From the NCBI RefSeq assembly GCF_037038585.1, contig NC_092521.1:56643898-56707897 (forward strand): DNA of 64,000 nt, in the 5' to 3' direction. The notes below the pieces were generated by a model that was not told the origin of the DNA, searched no databases, and saw nothing but the letters and a program-made list of their open reading frames with translations. Below, in pieces: positions 23,477 through 36,668 of the stretch; within the stretch, counting starts at the first letter, position 1, and every line of letters begins with the position of its first letter. Origin of the DNA: Patagioenas fasciata. Taxonomy: Eukaryota; Chordata; Aves; Columbiformes; Columbidae. Both the position numbers and the translations under genes were made by a program.

Positions 23477-24235
23477 ATCTATGTGGTGAACAGAGTAGGC
23501 GTCTGACTCAGAGTCAAATTTGGGAGTCAGGGTATTTTTCCTGTAGTTCATTAACGAGACAACATCAGCCACAGACAACAGGTACAGAAACACCATCTAA
23601 ATCCTTGTCCAAACACAGCAGAAAGGCAAATACATTTTAAAGCAAATGGGTATTTACCACCTAATACTGAGTCCTAACTGAAGGTTGATAAAACATATAC
23701 CTGAAAAAAACCCCAGCTTTCTCCAAGCTTCATTAACTCAACTTGCTGCAGTCACAAATCCATGCTTTTAACTAAAAGGACATGTACCTCAAGGCTGTGT
23801 TTGTCTTGATAGCTCACTCTGATGATTTCATGAGGTCACTTGAAAGCTCACTCCAATTCCTCCAGTCAAACATCTCCCTTCGTGAGAACAGCTACCAAGA
23901 ATTAAATGACCATTTCCAGTGAAGTTTTAGACTAACAACAGCCAGCCCTGGCAACTCAGGGCAGAGAAGATCTTACCCGTGGGCATGTGCTGTGCAGAGC
24001 AGAGGGACAAAGCCTGTGGCCGCTGGGGAAAACATGCCAAAGGTCCACCCGTGTCACAGAGGGGGAACTGAAGGAGAGCAGCCCTGCTCACCCAAACAGT
24101 CAAGTGTAGTTGTGCTCTGCTATCAACTGAGCAACAGGCAATAACTCTGGCATGTGAGCAACATACCTTATACTCCCAAATATTTCACTGTAATGCTCTT
24201 TTTCCCCCCCTTCTTTTTAATAGCAACAAATAATA

Positions 24236-24350
24236 AAATCATGGAATTGTTTTGGTTGGAAAAGACCTGTAAGACCATTGCGCCCAACTGTTAACCCAAC
24301 ACTGTCGAGTCCACCACTAAACCATGTCCCTAAGAACCTAATCTATGCAT
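24236..24350 (-). mobile_element. CR1 LINE 3' remnant
   Basis: AATCATGGAATTGTTTTGGT and TTGGAAAAGACCTGTAAGAC are followed by ACCATGTCCCTAAGAACCTA, shared with the 17323 copy. It is a short, 5'-truncated piece. Confidence 0.88.
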
Positions 24351-26186
24351 CCAGATGGCACAAATGTCCCACATGGTGTTTCTACTTAGATTCATAATCC
24401 TTAAGCCTCATTACCTTACATGCTGTTACACTGAATTACATTCAGTGGTCATCTAAACTATATGGCAGATCTATTTGTACCATACTGAACATCACTAGCA
24501 TTACTCTATTCCCAATTTTGCAGAAACACATTTTATTCTAAAAGGAACTTTGGACATAACAATCATTTCAATGTGAGAAAGAAAAAAACCTTGTAGTTCG
24601 ACATAAGGAAAATTATCTTCAAGGCCTTTGCTCTTTGTTCTTCTTCATGCCAGCAGCAAATAAACACTTGAGAAGTAAAATGTGAATGCATCCCCTTCTG
24701 AACCTCCAGTAATACGGCATTTAATATAAATGATTCCCTGGACTGAAGGGGAATAATCATAGTCAAAAAACTTCAAAAATTTAATTGTTTAACAAAAAGG
24801 GAAGAATTGGTTGAAGACAGGTATTCCTCATTGGAGGCCATGCCCTGAAATCAGCACATGAAGTCCTAACCAGTAATACTCCAAAATTTAACAGTTTTTA
24901 GAAACTGTTTACTAAAGGAGTTTGACGTTATTTATACCAGTTAGAAATTTTAAAGATCCATTAGATCAGATTTGCTGCCCCTGAGAGGACATGATAATTC
25001 CCAGATGGAGAAGGTTTAAAATTCTGAAATTGAATGTTTGAAAGAAAAGTAAGGAATTGTTCCAAGTTTTTACAAGCTTCCTACATTTGGAAAAACATCC
25101 AGGCCTATTAGAAACCTTAATTGATACAGCAAGCACAAACTGCATCCAAACCAGAAACTGGAAGGCCCAAAGAAACAATATTCAAAACATCATGCTTTTC
25201 AAAATGCACCCAAGCATTCACCAAACTCTACCAAGCACTTCCAAAACAACGCAACAAAGCAAGACTGATGAAATTGTTTTTCTCCGGAGACAATGGGTCG
25301 TCACAATCCACTTGAATCTGGAGCAGTGCCTTTAAGCACATGTGGCAAGCACAAATATTTTGCAAAAAGCAGTGACAGGGAGCACATACATGGATTATTT
25401 CATGCATTTCAGCCATAAGATGCCACTTTTGCTCTTCAAAAATCCAGCTACGTCAGTTTTTCTGACACAGATAAATATTGTGCGCTTAAAGAAATGTAAG
25501 TCACAAGGTAAAACAGTATTTGTCATGCTTTTGTCATCAGAACCATTGAACTAATGCAAATTGCTGATTGTTGGAAAGCATGGTATTTGTAAATTTCATA
25601 GCAGGTTCTTGAATATACACTGCAGAAAGGAAATGCTGTGCAGTGCAGGTCCGAACTGTTTGGCCACGAAAATATATACAAACACATGTTCCATAACTGA
25701 GAAAATGAAGCAAAGATTTGGATTCAAAATTAAAGCAATAGATTCAGTAAATGAAAGAAAAGATTTTAAATTAAGATAAGGACATTAATGATGATAACAA
25801 CAGGAAACAGAATAAAATTAATTAAAAACAGATATGTAAAGAATTCTTGCAGACGTGTGGAATATTGCACTGTGGAGAAGCAACACCAATGCCATTCTGA
25901 GCAAATTTGTCATGTGCAACAAGCAATATAATGCCATTAAATTTATATAATACTTACATTAAAAACTTGAAGGAAATCAAGCTGAATGATACAGTATCTT
26001 ATTTTTGAATACAACTTAGCACAATGATCGCAGAGCCCTAGCAAAGCCTGTGGGTTCCTTCTTTTTCTGAAGGGATGAGAATAATTTTATCTTCTGTGAA
26101 ATCTGCACAAATATCACTAATATTGCTGCTTCTTATGTGGGCAGTTTTCTGTGGATACTGCAGGTAAAAACCAGCAATGTGCTTAC

Positions 26187-26316
26187 CCAGCCGGCTGCGC
26201 CTGATCTCATCAGGTGAGACTGGACGTAACTTCCTCTCTGCCTTGATCTCCTCCAGGATCCTTTCGTGAAGGCTGCGCGGCCGTGGTGGGGTTGGTTTCA
26301 GTTTTCTTGCTGACGC
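26187..26316 (-). CDS. SPIRE1: SPIRE1 exon 8: WH2-D and basic tail of WH2-C
   Basis: This 130-nt exon gives 43 codons plus one base (G) that completes a codon in the next exon. It reads [20 protein letters not shown] and continues [23 protein letters not shown]. The proline/arginine linker leads into the fourth WH2 repeat, [19 protein letters not shown]. The acceptor is AAG in a poor pyrimidine context (TATCCCAAG), so the exact 5' edge rests on the reading frame; the first residue is A where the human protein has V. The donor is GTAAGC. The open phase-1 end is what allows either the cassette exon 22266-22307 or exon 14851-15014 to follow in frame. Confidence 0.97.
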
Positions 26317-26701
26317 CTTGGGATATAAAGATAATCACGTCTACGTAAACCAGTCCTTCCTTGAAAGTAGATCCCATATTTTTTCCAAAAAATGTTTGGA
26401 ATGTTGTGATGTGATTTTATATGCACTTAATTGTAAAACTCACAGAAATTGGAAAAAAGCTCGTATTTTTCCCCAATTCATAATGATTTACCAGAGATAA
26501 AGGGCTGCTGGTAATTAGAGCTGCTAACTGCTAGTGCAAGATATTACACGCTGTTCTTTTAAGATATCACATTCTATACACAGAAGACAATCTTTTTGAA
26601 ATCCCGTGTCAGAAAACATAATATTTAACATATTCTCTGCACACAAACATGCTTTTAAAAGCCACGTTTTTGTTAGGAATGAAGCCCACTGGATTACGTA
26701 C

Positions 26702-26788
26702 CGGATTTAATGGAGGTCGCGATCGGATGAAATCCAGAATTATTTCATGGGCACTCTTTTTTAATCGAGGTGGAATGTCCCCGTTGAC
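26702..26788 (-). CDS. SPIRE1: SPIRE1 exon 7: WH2-C
   Basis: This 87-nt exon (29 codons, phase 0) reads [20 protein letters not shown] and then IRSRPPLNP. It is the third WH2 repeat; the amphipathic helix is [18 protein letters not shown], and the actin-contacting basic tail continues in the next exon (SARKLKP). It appears identical to the human segment as I remember it. The acceptor is TTTCCAG and the donor is GTACGT. Exon 8 follows after only 385 nt, the shortest intron seen here, so exons 7 and 8, which together encode WH2-C and WH2-D, form a compact pair. Confidence 0.98.
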
Positions 26789-29700
26789 CTGGAAAGGAGA
26801 AAGTGAAATATGCATTTCTGTGTTTTGCATTCATATCCATGCAGATGATGAGATCAGTTGAAAGCTCACAACAACCCTGACAGAGCTTGCAGTGTTCCGG
26901 CACCTGCACCCAATGTAAAACCCCACCAGTCCTGAGCAGAGCAATGATCCATGTGGAGAGCACAGGCAGGCAAAAAAAAGCGGATGACAGCTTTTCAGCT
27001 TTGCAGATGGCTGCAGAATCACCACAACTGCAGCAGCTTCAATCAGCAATACTTAGGATTTTGAAATTATGAAATCGCATGTCAAGGCTGCAATCGTGCT
27101 TGTGGGAGAATGCAGATGAAGACTGTATCTTGCTTGGGGGAAAAGTTGCCAACACCATTTGAAAAAACACTTATTTGAACCATGTCTCACTGTCAACCAT
27201 TACACAGTCTCTAAATCTCTGTTCTTTGCCCCTGAGAAAACAGAGATGCTCTTTAGGCCCCAGTTTTCTTGAGCTCCTTACCATCTCCCAAGCACTGATC
27301 TGAAAGCTAAGCTAGATCTGGCACAATCACCAATGATTTGCTCATAGCACTGGATGAAAAATATGTTCCCCTTGTTTTTTTGCCTTCATCTTGCTGCTCT
27401 GGTCATGAAGAGCTGCCCTTGTGTGTAAATCCCAGAAAGAGGAGAAGGAAGCCCTGAGCGTAATTTCATAGCTACCTCTTCCCCTGTGTTTTAAAGGCTA
27501 CTCAAGAGTAAAATGAAGTTTGTTAATATGTCTAGAAAGCAAATCACTAGAATGCCATGGTATGCCATTTGAAGTACAGGAAGCATGTTTCCTCACTGTA
27601 AAACATGTATTTCTGTAGACCAAGGGCTGGGTGAGGGTTGGTTGGTTGGTTTTCTCCAGGAGGCAGACATGTCTTTCTCTGATTACCTCATGTAGATAAG
27701 AGACTATATACAACACATCACAGGAAAGAGGCAGCAATTCACTGTAAGCACAGAATATAAAAGAAGAAAGTGGAAGTTCTCCTATCATGTAGAGAATTAG
27801 AGATTGGAAAATGGGAATAAGTGTACAGATTTGCTTAAAAACATCGACCTGTCAGGTTTGGCCTTCATGTAGCACAGTGCCCAAGTGCACTGTCAGGGAT
27901 GAGAGAGCATCCTATGCCAGGCATCCTTCTGGTACCTCCTACCACTACACAGTAGCTGGCTATCAGCCCTGTGCTCCAATTTGACAGAAATTCCCACAAC
28001 ACTGTATTTCTTAGACCACAGTGTCCAAAATTTCAGCACTTTTGTTTTTTTCTTTTGCCTTTTTAAGTGTCAGTTGCCTCATTTTATTTTCACACAAGTT
28101 CTGTAGCCAGAAAATATATGTAAAGACACAGCTCTGGTTTGTCAAATCACATGCACTTTTGTTAACCAGAAGGAATGCTGCAGTCAGAAAAATGGTTTTA
28201 CATGTCCACAAAGTCACCTGAATGTGATCCCAAACTGAAATTCCCCATTGTCATGCAGCTGCCATACAAGCTCTGTCCTGTTTCTAGGCTGAGGCAGCGT
28301 GACAGCCTCCCAGAGAAGATTCATCACATCCACGATAAGGAAGCCGATGAGAGTCTCTCCTGGGGAACACTTCATTGCTTTCTTGGGAACCCTTTCTGGA
28401 GATATCCTACCCTAGACATGGTCCAAATTCTATTTGTTCCCCCCTGCACAGCTCCTTTGCTTCCTTAAAGTAAATTTCATACAGCTTGTCAGAGAATCAC
28501 AAGCTGCTAAACTCTGCAACATGCATCACCTTCCTAAAAATAGCTCAGAAAAATTAAAATTGAAGAGGTTTATGTTAAACAGTGATCTGACGTTTTATCA
28601 CGAGGAGAATATTATTTTAAGTGGTGTGATTGATTTCTTCTGTTTAAAGACTGAGCAATTTTTTGAGGCCAGCATGCTTTGTGGGATCGTTAATGAAATG
28701 AGGAGTCTCTCTTCCTCGAGTTACTGCTCATCAGATGTCAAAGTTGATAGCTGGAGTTGAGAATTATTACCATCAGAACAGCCATTTTGTAAACTGATAA
28801 TCTCCATTCCAGCCTTGGGGAACAGCCCTCTGCATGACAATATGAAATAAATTATACATGGCTCTGAGCCTTTCACCTCAGGGCACTCTACACCCTGACT
28901 TAGTGCCACCAAGGGTATAATTAGTATCAGTATTCCCATTTGATTGGAAAAGGAGGAATGTAAGGTTTGCTTAAGTGATTTTCCACAGGATATGCGGGGA
29001 GTTGGTGGTGAAGCAAGTGGATGTTTCTCAGCCAAGAGCAGGAGCACTGGTGGCAGAACCCACCTTCTTGTACTCAGCACTCAAACAAGATGCTGACATG
29101 AAAGACACTGAAGGGGAAGCTTTTATACTCTCTGTCCACGCTAGATCTATTTCTTTACTCAGACTAAGTCTCTGTAATGAGCAATTTCGTATGCATCTTT
29201 TAATTAATGAAAATAAATGGCTTTTGATTAAAATCTAAATCAGAGATATAATGCACAGATGCAGCCATGATACATGCAGGAGGAAGAAAAAAAAACAACC
29301 ACACACTACACCCAACGAAATTATCTTTCTTTTCCCACATACCAGATTGGGCCCAACTGCAAAATAGTATTTAAATAAATGCCTCAAAACACTGTAAAAT
29401 TATCCTAAGTCTTCATGTATATAAAACAGCTTTTGTACATAAGTATACATTAAAACTGGCAGTGTAGGGAAAGCATAACCAAGGATTATAAAATTCAATC
29501 AGAAATTTAGACATCTAGGCAGCTAAAGCACAGAAAAATTACCATGTAATCATCTACTCACTCACAACCTGCTACCATCACATTTTAATACATAAATATG
29601 GATTTGTAGTTTAAAAAATAACTGAAAATGGTACTTAGTAACCTTTGGCTAAAACCTGAGCTTTAAATACGGTGATCCTGAACAAGAAGTACATTGCACG

Positions 29701-31821
29701 TGACATTCACAAAAGAAACACCACTTATCATTGACATTCAATTATCTCAGCTATTTCTTTGTCTCACTGTAAAAGGTGACAGCATGAAGTAGGAGAGTGC
29801 TATCTCTAATTAAGAGGCATCAATAAACTGATATTGTTTTGTACTATGTAGAAATTTTCACTTAAAATAAAATTGCATGGACACTGAAAGAGCCAGAGAG
29901 GGCATGCTACATCATTTCCAGAACAGCTCGTGATAAAGGTCTGTTGCGAATTAAAGCATTTTAAGTAGATACAGATTTGCCATGTTTCATTATGCACAGT
30001 ATAATGCTTTTGGTTAATATAGTTGTTACACAGTGTGTATTTGACACCACACAGAAAGCTCAAGCGTCCAGGAATGAAGTGCTTTGGTGCTTCACGTCGT
30101 AAGCCACTGTATTTGCGCTGCTGTTCCTGCACGTCTGTTACAGATCCAAGTTTACAATCCCACATAATAACCACAGTACTTGCACAGAGTCAGTCCTCAG
30201 AATACCCCTAAAGCATGATAGGAACTGCAAAGCTCACTGTTCTGCCTAGGAGGACTCCTAAACTTCTGCAGGAACGTGTGATGAGGGCAGAGGATGAAAA
30301 AGGTGAGTTCCCTGCTACAAGCAGCTGGATACTCCTCAGTGACACCGAGTGAGAGCTGTGCATAAGAGCATGACAGACTCCACAATATCCAGCTGGACAA
30401 ACTGGGAAAAGTCTTTTCCTCACATTCTCTATGTCCAGCTTGAAACATCTGAAATCTTGCTCATGAAAATCCTGTCCATGCACAGCTGGTAATGCAATTA
30501 ATGTAAGTAATGTAAAGAAATAAATATTTTTTTATTAAAAATACCCAAACAACTATGCCACAGGATTCTCAGATTAGACATTCAATTTACTGGACATTTT
30601 TAATAATAGCTTCAACCTATATGCCTATATATATATTATATACTCACCTTTTGCAACATGTCCAAGCGAATACCACTGCATCACAGGCACTTGTGAAGAG
30701 TTCAAATACAAAGAGCATTGTTGCCTGTGAAGAATTTAACTGCTATACAATGTAATGCTGCGTTTGGGTACTACATAAGAGGCACCTCATGGCCATGAAT
30801 TGAACAAGTAACATAAGAGATATCAGTTATCATCCAATAAGCGCTGCTCAAGAAATGCAGTGAAGGGTGCACGTCTTGGAGGGGGGAGGTGGGCAGGAAA
30901 GGGAGCTAATTGGCAACCAATGTGGAATTAGAAGCTGTAGCTTAACACATATGCATAATAAAGAAAAATTATGCCTGTAAGAGTAATTTAATTCTCAAAT
31001 TTCCCCATTTCCAAGTGTTGACTCTACTAATGTTCACAATTTTTTACTTTTTTTGGAAGTGAGCACTCATTAGAAGAAAAATGCTACTAAATCTCTTCAG
31101 GTAGACATGCAAAGATTACAAAATGCCAGGATTAAACTTATCTGTTTCCCACAACAACACCACAAACAAGGACTGTTGCATTGGAGGGATAGAGAAATGA
31201 CAAATTTGAAATTCTTTTCATTTGTACTGAAACAGAAATGCCAACGTGACTGAAACTAGTTAAACCAGTTATTTACAAAAAGCCCAGAATTCGGCATTTT
31301 ACATCTTCAAAACATTTTTAGTATCTGCACGCTGACTGAAGACGGGTGAGAACAGACAGCTCCGGTTATTGGCATCTGTTAACTAACACTTTTCATAGTC
31401 TGAAGCACCAAAATAGTTCCTGAGTACTGCACCTATAGGAACATTTGTTCCTTTCCTGGTTTCTACTCAGAGTACTGAGCAGTCAGGGACAAATCAAGCT
31501 ACCCTTTTAAACACAGCATTATATTAATAAAAAGAACAGTAAAGACTTCATGTTGCATCTCATTTGCTTAAAAAATGTACTTAACCTCTTGTTATTATTA
31601 GTAGCATATGCATTTTCACGAGTTAACAAGTCTTAAAATACTCTCTATAAATTTAAAGCAAAAAATTGCTTTTAATAAAAATTTTGCCAAACATCTGTTT
31701 TGACTGATAGAAAGAAACATAATATATCTTTCCCAGGCTGTCTTAAAATTCAGATTTCAGATTTTTGTCCTTTTCTCCTTTTCCCAAGAACCACAACAAT
31801 TTTCTCTGATGGGATTACATA

Positions 31822-31913
31822 TAGAATCATCAAATCATTTCAGTTGGAAGAGACCCCCAGGATCATCGGGTCCAACCATAACCTAACTCTAGCACTAAAC
31901 CATATAACCAGCT
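31822..31913 (-). mobile_element. CR1 LINE 3' remnant
   Basis: AGAATCATCAAATCATTTCA, then GTTGGAAGAGACCCCCAGGA and CACTAAACCATATAACCAGC, match the very end of the same CR1 subfamily as the copies at 17323 and 24236. Confidence 0.87.
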
Positions 31914-33383
31914 TCAACCCATGACGGTCAGCTAAAAGATGCTGTGATCTAAGTAAACTTGTATTTTTGTTTGAATCCTTCAGGCTCCACCCATTTTGTG
32001 TCAATCTGCACTCATCGTTGTGCATGCTTTGCACATTTTTCAAGCAGACCCTGCAACAGAATCCAAGCTAGTGAATGTAAGGTTTCTAATAAGAAGATAT
32101 TTTTCTAACACAATGTTATTAGCAGTTGGCAGACTAAGCCAGCAGTCACATGACAGACAGCACTACAGGTACTGTACCTGCAGCTGACTATAATCCCAAT
32201 TCATGTTTATGTCCAGAGGTCACTTTGGACAATCTACCTAGCGGGCAAGATAGCAGGACAAAAATAGATGCTTGCAGGGATTTCGTATACAGCGAGAGTC
32301 TGGATGAGCAGAGAAGCAGCTGTGCCCCCATGACCTACTATATAATGAAGAAAATGTCTTCTGAAAAGGCAGGAGCTTGCTCAGCAGAAGGTGAATTTGA
32401 GGCTAGTCTGACAAAAGCAAAATTAGATGACCCAGGGGATCCCAATCAAATAAAACTACTACACTGACTGCACACAGTAAGCGAGCTCCTGAGGGGACTG
32501 TTCCTCTTCTGTGGTGGGAAGCAGGAACACTCAGCGCAGTTCCCTGACTTGTTAGCAGAAAGAGATCACATCAAGACCTGGGTATGTATTTTACCCTATT
32601 GATTTAATATTTAAGCAACATCTGCTGCAGAAAATACATACAATCTGATAGTCAAAATCCAGATCTTGATTAGGAAAGTACTTTCAACTCATACATAAAA
32701 GGCATTTATACTTCTAACAGAACTCATTTATTTGTTCCCCATGTAGTTGTTCTAATTTTGTCTTCCTTTATTCTTTTTTCTAACAATCTCTGATAGAACA
32801 AACTATACATTTTCTGTCTCCTCTCCACCCCCATCTCTGATTTTTTCTGGTGGAATCATGGTTTTCTCCCTAACAAAGGTTATGTGAGGTTTTGTTAAAA
32901 AAGCAAATACATTTGAATGCTGCATATTCTAAGACAATGCTTCCACTGTAACTAACACCAGGCAAAGATAAGTAAGTGCAAGGTATAAATATTGACATTG
33001 ACCAAATTTATGCCTCTGACAAAGGGGTTTAAAATGTCCTATGAAGGTAGGGGGTCCTTCAGATCAGTTGCTAATTTATCAGGAAGAACACCTTAATGTT
33101 GAACAGACTATAAACCAAAAGGAAAGAAAGAACAGGGAGATACCACTAAATATCAAATGGATTCTGATTAAAAGAGTGTCCTAAGTCAATCTTACATGCA
33201 CCTTTATGAGTATCTAGGAGGATGAGACCCATCAACACTCTCCAGCTTGCTTTGGCCTAGTCCTGACTTGAAGGCAACAACAGGATATGCTGAAAATAAT
33301 TAAGCTCACCTTCTACAAACTGAAGATTTAAATTTTTTTTACATGCAGTATTCCTCGAAAATTCATAACAGATCACGATAACA

Positions 33384-33440
33384 TAAGTTTTCGAACACTG
33401 CAATACAGTTCATACGTAATCTAAGTTTTCGATCACTGTA
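33384..33440. repeat. Imperfect 38-nt-period duplication
   Basis: TAAGTTTTCGAACACTGCA at 33384 recurs as TAAGTTTTCGATCACTGTA at 33422. Confidence 0.75.
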
Positions 33441-33899
33441 GGTTTTCCTTTCCCGTCACAGTACCACTCATGTAACAACACGGTAGCACTTTATGTTCTG
33501 GAATTCCAAAAATTATGTTGTAACTCAAAATAAATGTTCTCCCCAGAAAGAAAAGCCTCAAATAATCTCTCAGAAGAAAGTGTGACAGGACTTCTGATGT
33601 GACTCTTAGCATTATCATAAAACCAACACAAGTCATTTGTCCAAGCATATGATGTGTAGGTATTTCTTTCAGAATGTTAAATGTCTGCCATATGGAAAAC
33701 AAAAGAAACAATATTTGTTGTTTTCACATTTTTTTCCCTCAATATACTATGTAAATTCAAGATGCCATATCCAAACAATAAACATTACTATCTACATGAA
33801 ATCATAATTTCAAGTTTCTCAGAAAAAAAAAAAAAAAGAACACAAAAAAGGAAAATAACATTTCAGATTTGACAAATTCTAGTGATTCTCTTGACTTAC

Positions 33900-34064
33900 C
33901 ATGACCTTCCTTAAGGTATAGCGTTTGGATCTAATATCATCCATCAGCATTTCATAGGGCGTGAGCTGATATTCTATTGGGAGCGGGTTGTACTGACGCT
34001 CTTGAACCTTCTTAAGTTTAACACCATTCCGTAAATCTCGCATCACTTGTACCCAAAAACGAGC
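33900..34064 (-). CDS. SPIRE1: SPIRE1 exon 6: actin-binding WH2-A and WH2-B
   Basis: This 165-nt exon (55 codons, phase 0) starts [20 protein letters not shown], the body of WH2 repeat A with its LKKV actin-binding signature. It continues through the linker [14 protein letters not shown] to WH2 repeat [23 protein letters not shown]2 domains bind the barbed face of actin monomers, and tandem copies align monomers into a nucleus. The acceptor CAG is preceded by a run of C and T, and the donor is a consensus GTAAGT. Only 1078 nt separate it from exon 5. The sequence is very close to the human protein, with DIRSKRY replacing DIRCKRY, so the exon is clearly under protein-level constraint. Confidence 0.98.
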
Positions 34065-35142
34065 CTGAAGAGAAAAGAGAGAGAAATTTTATTTGATACT
34101 TTACCCTTGAATACCGCCTCAGATTAAATCAAAGTTGTTCATTCCCCTTTCATTATTGTTCATTCCCCTTTCCACCAAATAAGTACAGTTTTACTATTTT
34201 ATTTTTAACACATCAAGCAAACCCCATTTTATTTGAGTCTATTTTTAACCCTCATGAACATAACAAAACTTCGTTGCAACTCAGCATGATTGCAGTCTCT
34301 CCTCAAGTGATGGTTGTCTCGGAGATAATACAGAAAAAAATTTTGAAATTATCATACCTCTATTTTTCTGTTTCAAGTGTACTGCAAGCACGTCAGGAAA
34401 GTTTCTAGACTTACAGCTAACAGTACGGGGATTAAAAGAGTGATTGAATTAAAAACTTTGGGTACTGTAGTCCCAGAACTTTCTTGCAAAAATTCCCAGT
34501 AGTTGTTCTTCAAACAGAGATTTTGAAATGGACCCCAAGTCCTAAGATTTAGCAACATCCTCTCAGTACTGAACTTTCTTGTGCTCTGTCTGTAAGAGCA
34601 CCACATGCTAACACCACGCTCTCATTTTCTGGGCAGCGAGAATGGCCGGAGAGGAGGAAGAACATGTGGTGGATAGAAGACTGGGGGACTGAAATGAAGT
34701 ATTTTTAAGAACCTCATAACATTCCTCTATGAACTGACAAGAATAGTAACTAGAAAATAAAACAAGCTACTTTCTGTTAAGAGTTTCTCTGCAACATTTT
34801 TCTTTCACCCTTGGAGAAACGGAGCTGATGGCTCTGCCCTTTGAAGGGCAGTCAGCATGATACCTGCCCAAATGTCCAGTTCTTCTTAAATTGCAAAAGC
34901 TTCTCTACAAAACCAGTGTAAAGAAAAAAGATAATGCTTGGATACCTGTATTGTTTCATCTGTCTGAGAAGGAAGGTTGAAAATTCATTTGGTTCTAACT
35001 TGTCATGGCTTACTATTGATTCATAGGTTACAAAAACAACCAACACTGATTTTAAAACAAAACAAAGAACTTTAGGTAAGCATTATAAAGAAATACAAAC
35101 TTCTAGTAATGCTGCTGAATCACTATTCAATTGTTGTCTTAC
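34065..35142 (-). other. SPIRE1: SPIRE1 intron 5
   Basis: This intron is 1.1 kb long. Its only notable feature is a 21-nt tandem duplication at 34135-34176, about 70 nt before the exon 6 acceptor. Confidence 0.9.
34135..34176. repeat. 21-nt tandem duplication
   Basis: TTGTTCATTCCCCTTTCATTA is followed directly by a copy that differs only in its last few bases (TTTCCACC end). It lies about 70 nt before the exon 6 acceptor in the gene's direction. Confidence 0.9.
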
Positions 35143-35226
35143 CCAGTCAGCATTTTTTAAGTCATCAAGATCTGTGCTGGATTCATCACTTGCCTCTTTG
35201 TCCATTTCTTGAATCTTCTTCAGATT
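35143..35226 (-). CDS. SPIRE1: SPIRE1 exon 5: linker into WH2-A
   Basis: This 84-nt exon encodes 28 residues beginning [20 protein letters not shown] and ending LKNADW, in phase 0 at both ends. It joins the KIND domain to the first WH2 repeat. The closing DLKNADW is the start of the WH2-A helix, which continues in the next exon with ARFWVQVM. The middle is acidic and serine-rich and differs from the human form by small changes around [10 protein letters not shown]. The acceptor is CAG preceded by a pyrimidine-containing tract, and the donor is GTAAGA. Assignment is by direct sequence recognition; its place between exons 4 and 6 is consistent in frame. Confidence 0.97.
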
Positions 35227-36427
35227 CTGCCAATGAAAAGAAAATGAGCCAACAAACGAATGGTGGCATTGCTCTCAAGTAAAACTGAAGCTTCATTGTT
35301 GACACTAGTTAACTTATGTTGTTTAGGTATTCTACTGAATATTTCATGACTGTAAAAGTAACTTGAAGTACTATTTGAGTATATTTCTCTTCATTGAAAA
35401 GTTTTTCTTAAATGCTGGAAAAAAAATCTGAAGTTTTGAGTACAAAAGTACTTTGGATAACAGCAAACCAGATGAAAACCATGTACAGAAATTTTAATAT
35501 TGCTAAACTCAGGCTATGCACAGAAAACAACTCCAACCACCTAAGCAGGTCTGTTCAGCTACAACACAGAAAATGTTACTGACTTAGTAAGTATCCCATT
35601 AATACCAAAATTATTGTTATTTGTTGAATTCAAGACAACTCATTCTTGTAGAGGAGAAATTCCCAGAAAGTCAGTTGTGAGGAGAAACAAACTTTGAGAA
35701 ATCCTTTAAACTGAACAGTGACAGACTTGCATTTATATTGATATCAAGTAGTCTGTATAGCATGGTTATTGATTCTGAAATCTGAGTAATAAAATCATGT
35801 AAAGAAGAGAAACAGATCTTTCAAAGGTAAAAACTGCTATTTATGAGCAAGATCAGATCATGCAAATATAGAAAAGATTGTCTGAGAAGGGGCAAAAAAA
35901 AGCTTTCATACTGATAATAAAATGAAAAATGGTTAAAAATTACAGTAGACCAAAGAATAGGCAAGCTTGTACATGGCTAAATGCAAGTAAAAGATTTAAA
36001 AGGCCGTGCCTTTACAGAAATTATCTCATACACATGAAGTACTGTATATTCAAAATACTATTTTTTTGGTTTACCTTTGTATGGAAATGTTCTGGAATCA
36101 GACATACAAACAAATTCTTAATACTACATTCCACTTGTACTTTCCAGGAAATCTCTAACAATGTTTAATTTGATCTGCTTTCTAAGTACTCACTAATGTA
36201 TTCAAAATAGATAGTTAAATCCTCTGCAAACTACTTGTTTATTTTATGAGACTAAAGCAACAGGTCAGAGGTCCAACAGTCGTATTTATCAAAAATCTTT
36301 TTCTCACTTTTGAATACTCAAACTCTTTCTTTAATGCAACTGAACGACTGGTCTCAATTTAGTTTTTGAGCTTCCCAGAAAATTTAAAAATACACTTATT
36401 TTGTAAAAAATTATATTCCTGGAAGTA

Positions 36428-36668
36428 GTTCCAAAACACAAGAGGTTTCACTTCAATTTGAGAAGAAACTTCTTCTCAGTGAGGGTGACAGAGCACTGGA
36501 ACAGGCTGCCCAGGGAGGTTGTGGAGTCTCCTTCTCTGGAGACATTCAGAACCCGCCTGGACACATTCCTGTGTAACCTCATCTAGGTGTTCCTGCTCCA
36601 GCAGGGGGATTGGACTAGATGATCTTTTGAGGTCCCTTCCAATCCCTGACATTCTGCGATTCTGTGAA
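36428..36668 (+). mobile_element. CR1 LINE 3' end (plus orientation)
   Basis: It reads forward: GAGAAGAAACTTCTTCTCAG, GAACAGGCTGCCCAGGGAGG, GTTGTGGAGTCTCC, and ends AATCCCTGACATTCTGCGAT-TCTGTGAA, the usual CR1 tail. It is the only plus-oriented CR1 in the window and is close in sequence to the copy at 1451. Confidence 0.94.

Larger units (their letters stand above)
22308..26186 (-). other. SPIRE1: SPIRE1 intron 8
   Basis: This intron of 3.9 kb contains the second hAT-like palindrome (23302-23476), a small CR1 remnant (24236-24350) and a purine-rich GAGA tract near 22630-22680. No other feature is supported. Confidence 0.85.
26789..33899 (-). other. SPIRE1: SPIRE1 intron 6
   Basis: This intron of 7.1 kb contains a GGTT run (about 27635-27652), a TA-rich run (about 30626-30645), a CR1 remnant (31822-31913), a short imperfect 38-nt-period duplication (33384-33440) and a poly-A run (about 33825-33839). 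No further exon is supported. Confidence 0.85.

Noticed and set aside
23182..23596. Open frames on both strands around 23.3 kb
   Set aside because: They fall in or beside the palindromic hAT-like element, which reads open in mirrored fashion by its symmetry.
32150..32467. 105-codon plus-strand open frame
   Set aside because: No recognisable domain, no splice or promoter context, and composition like random intron.
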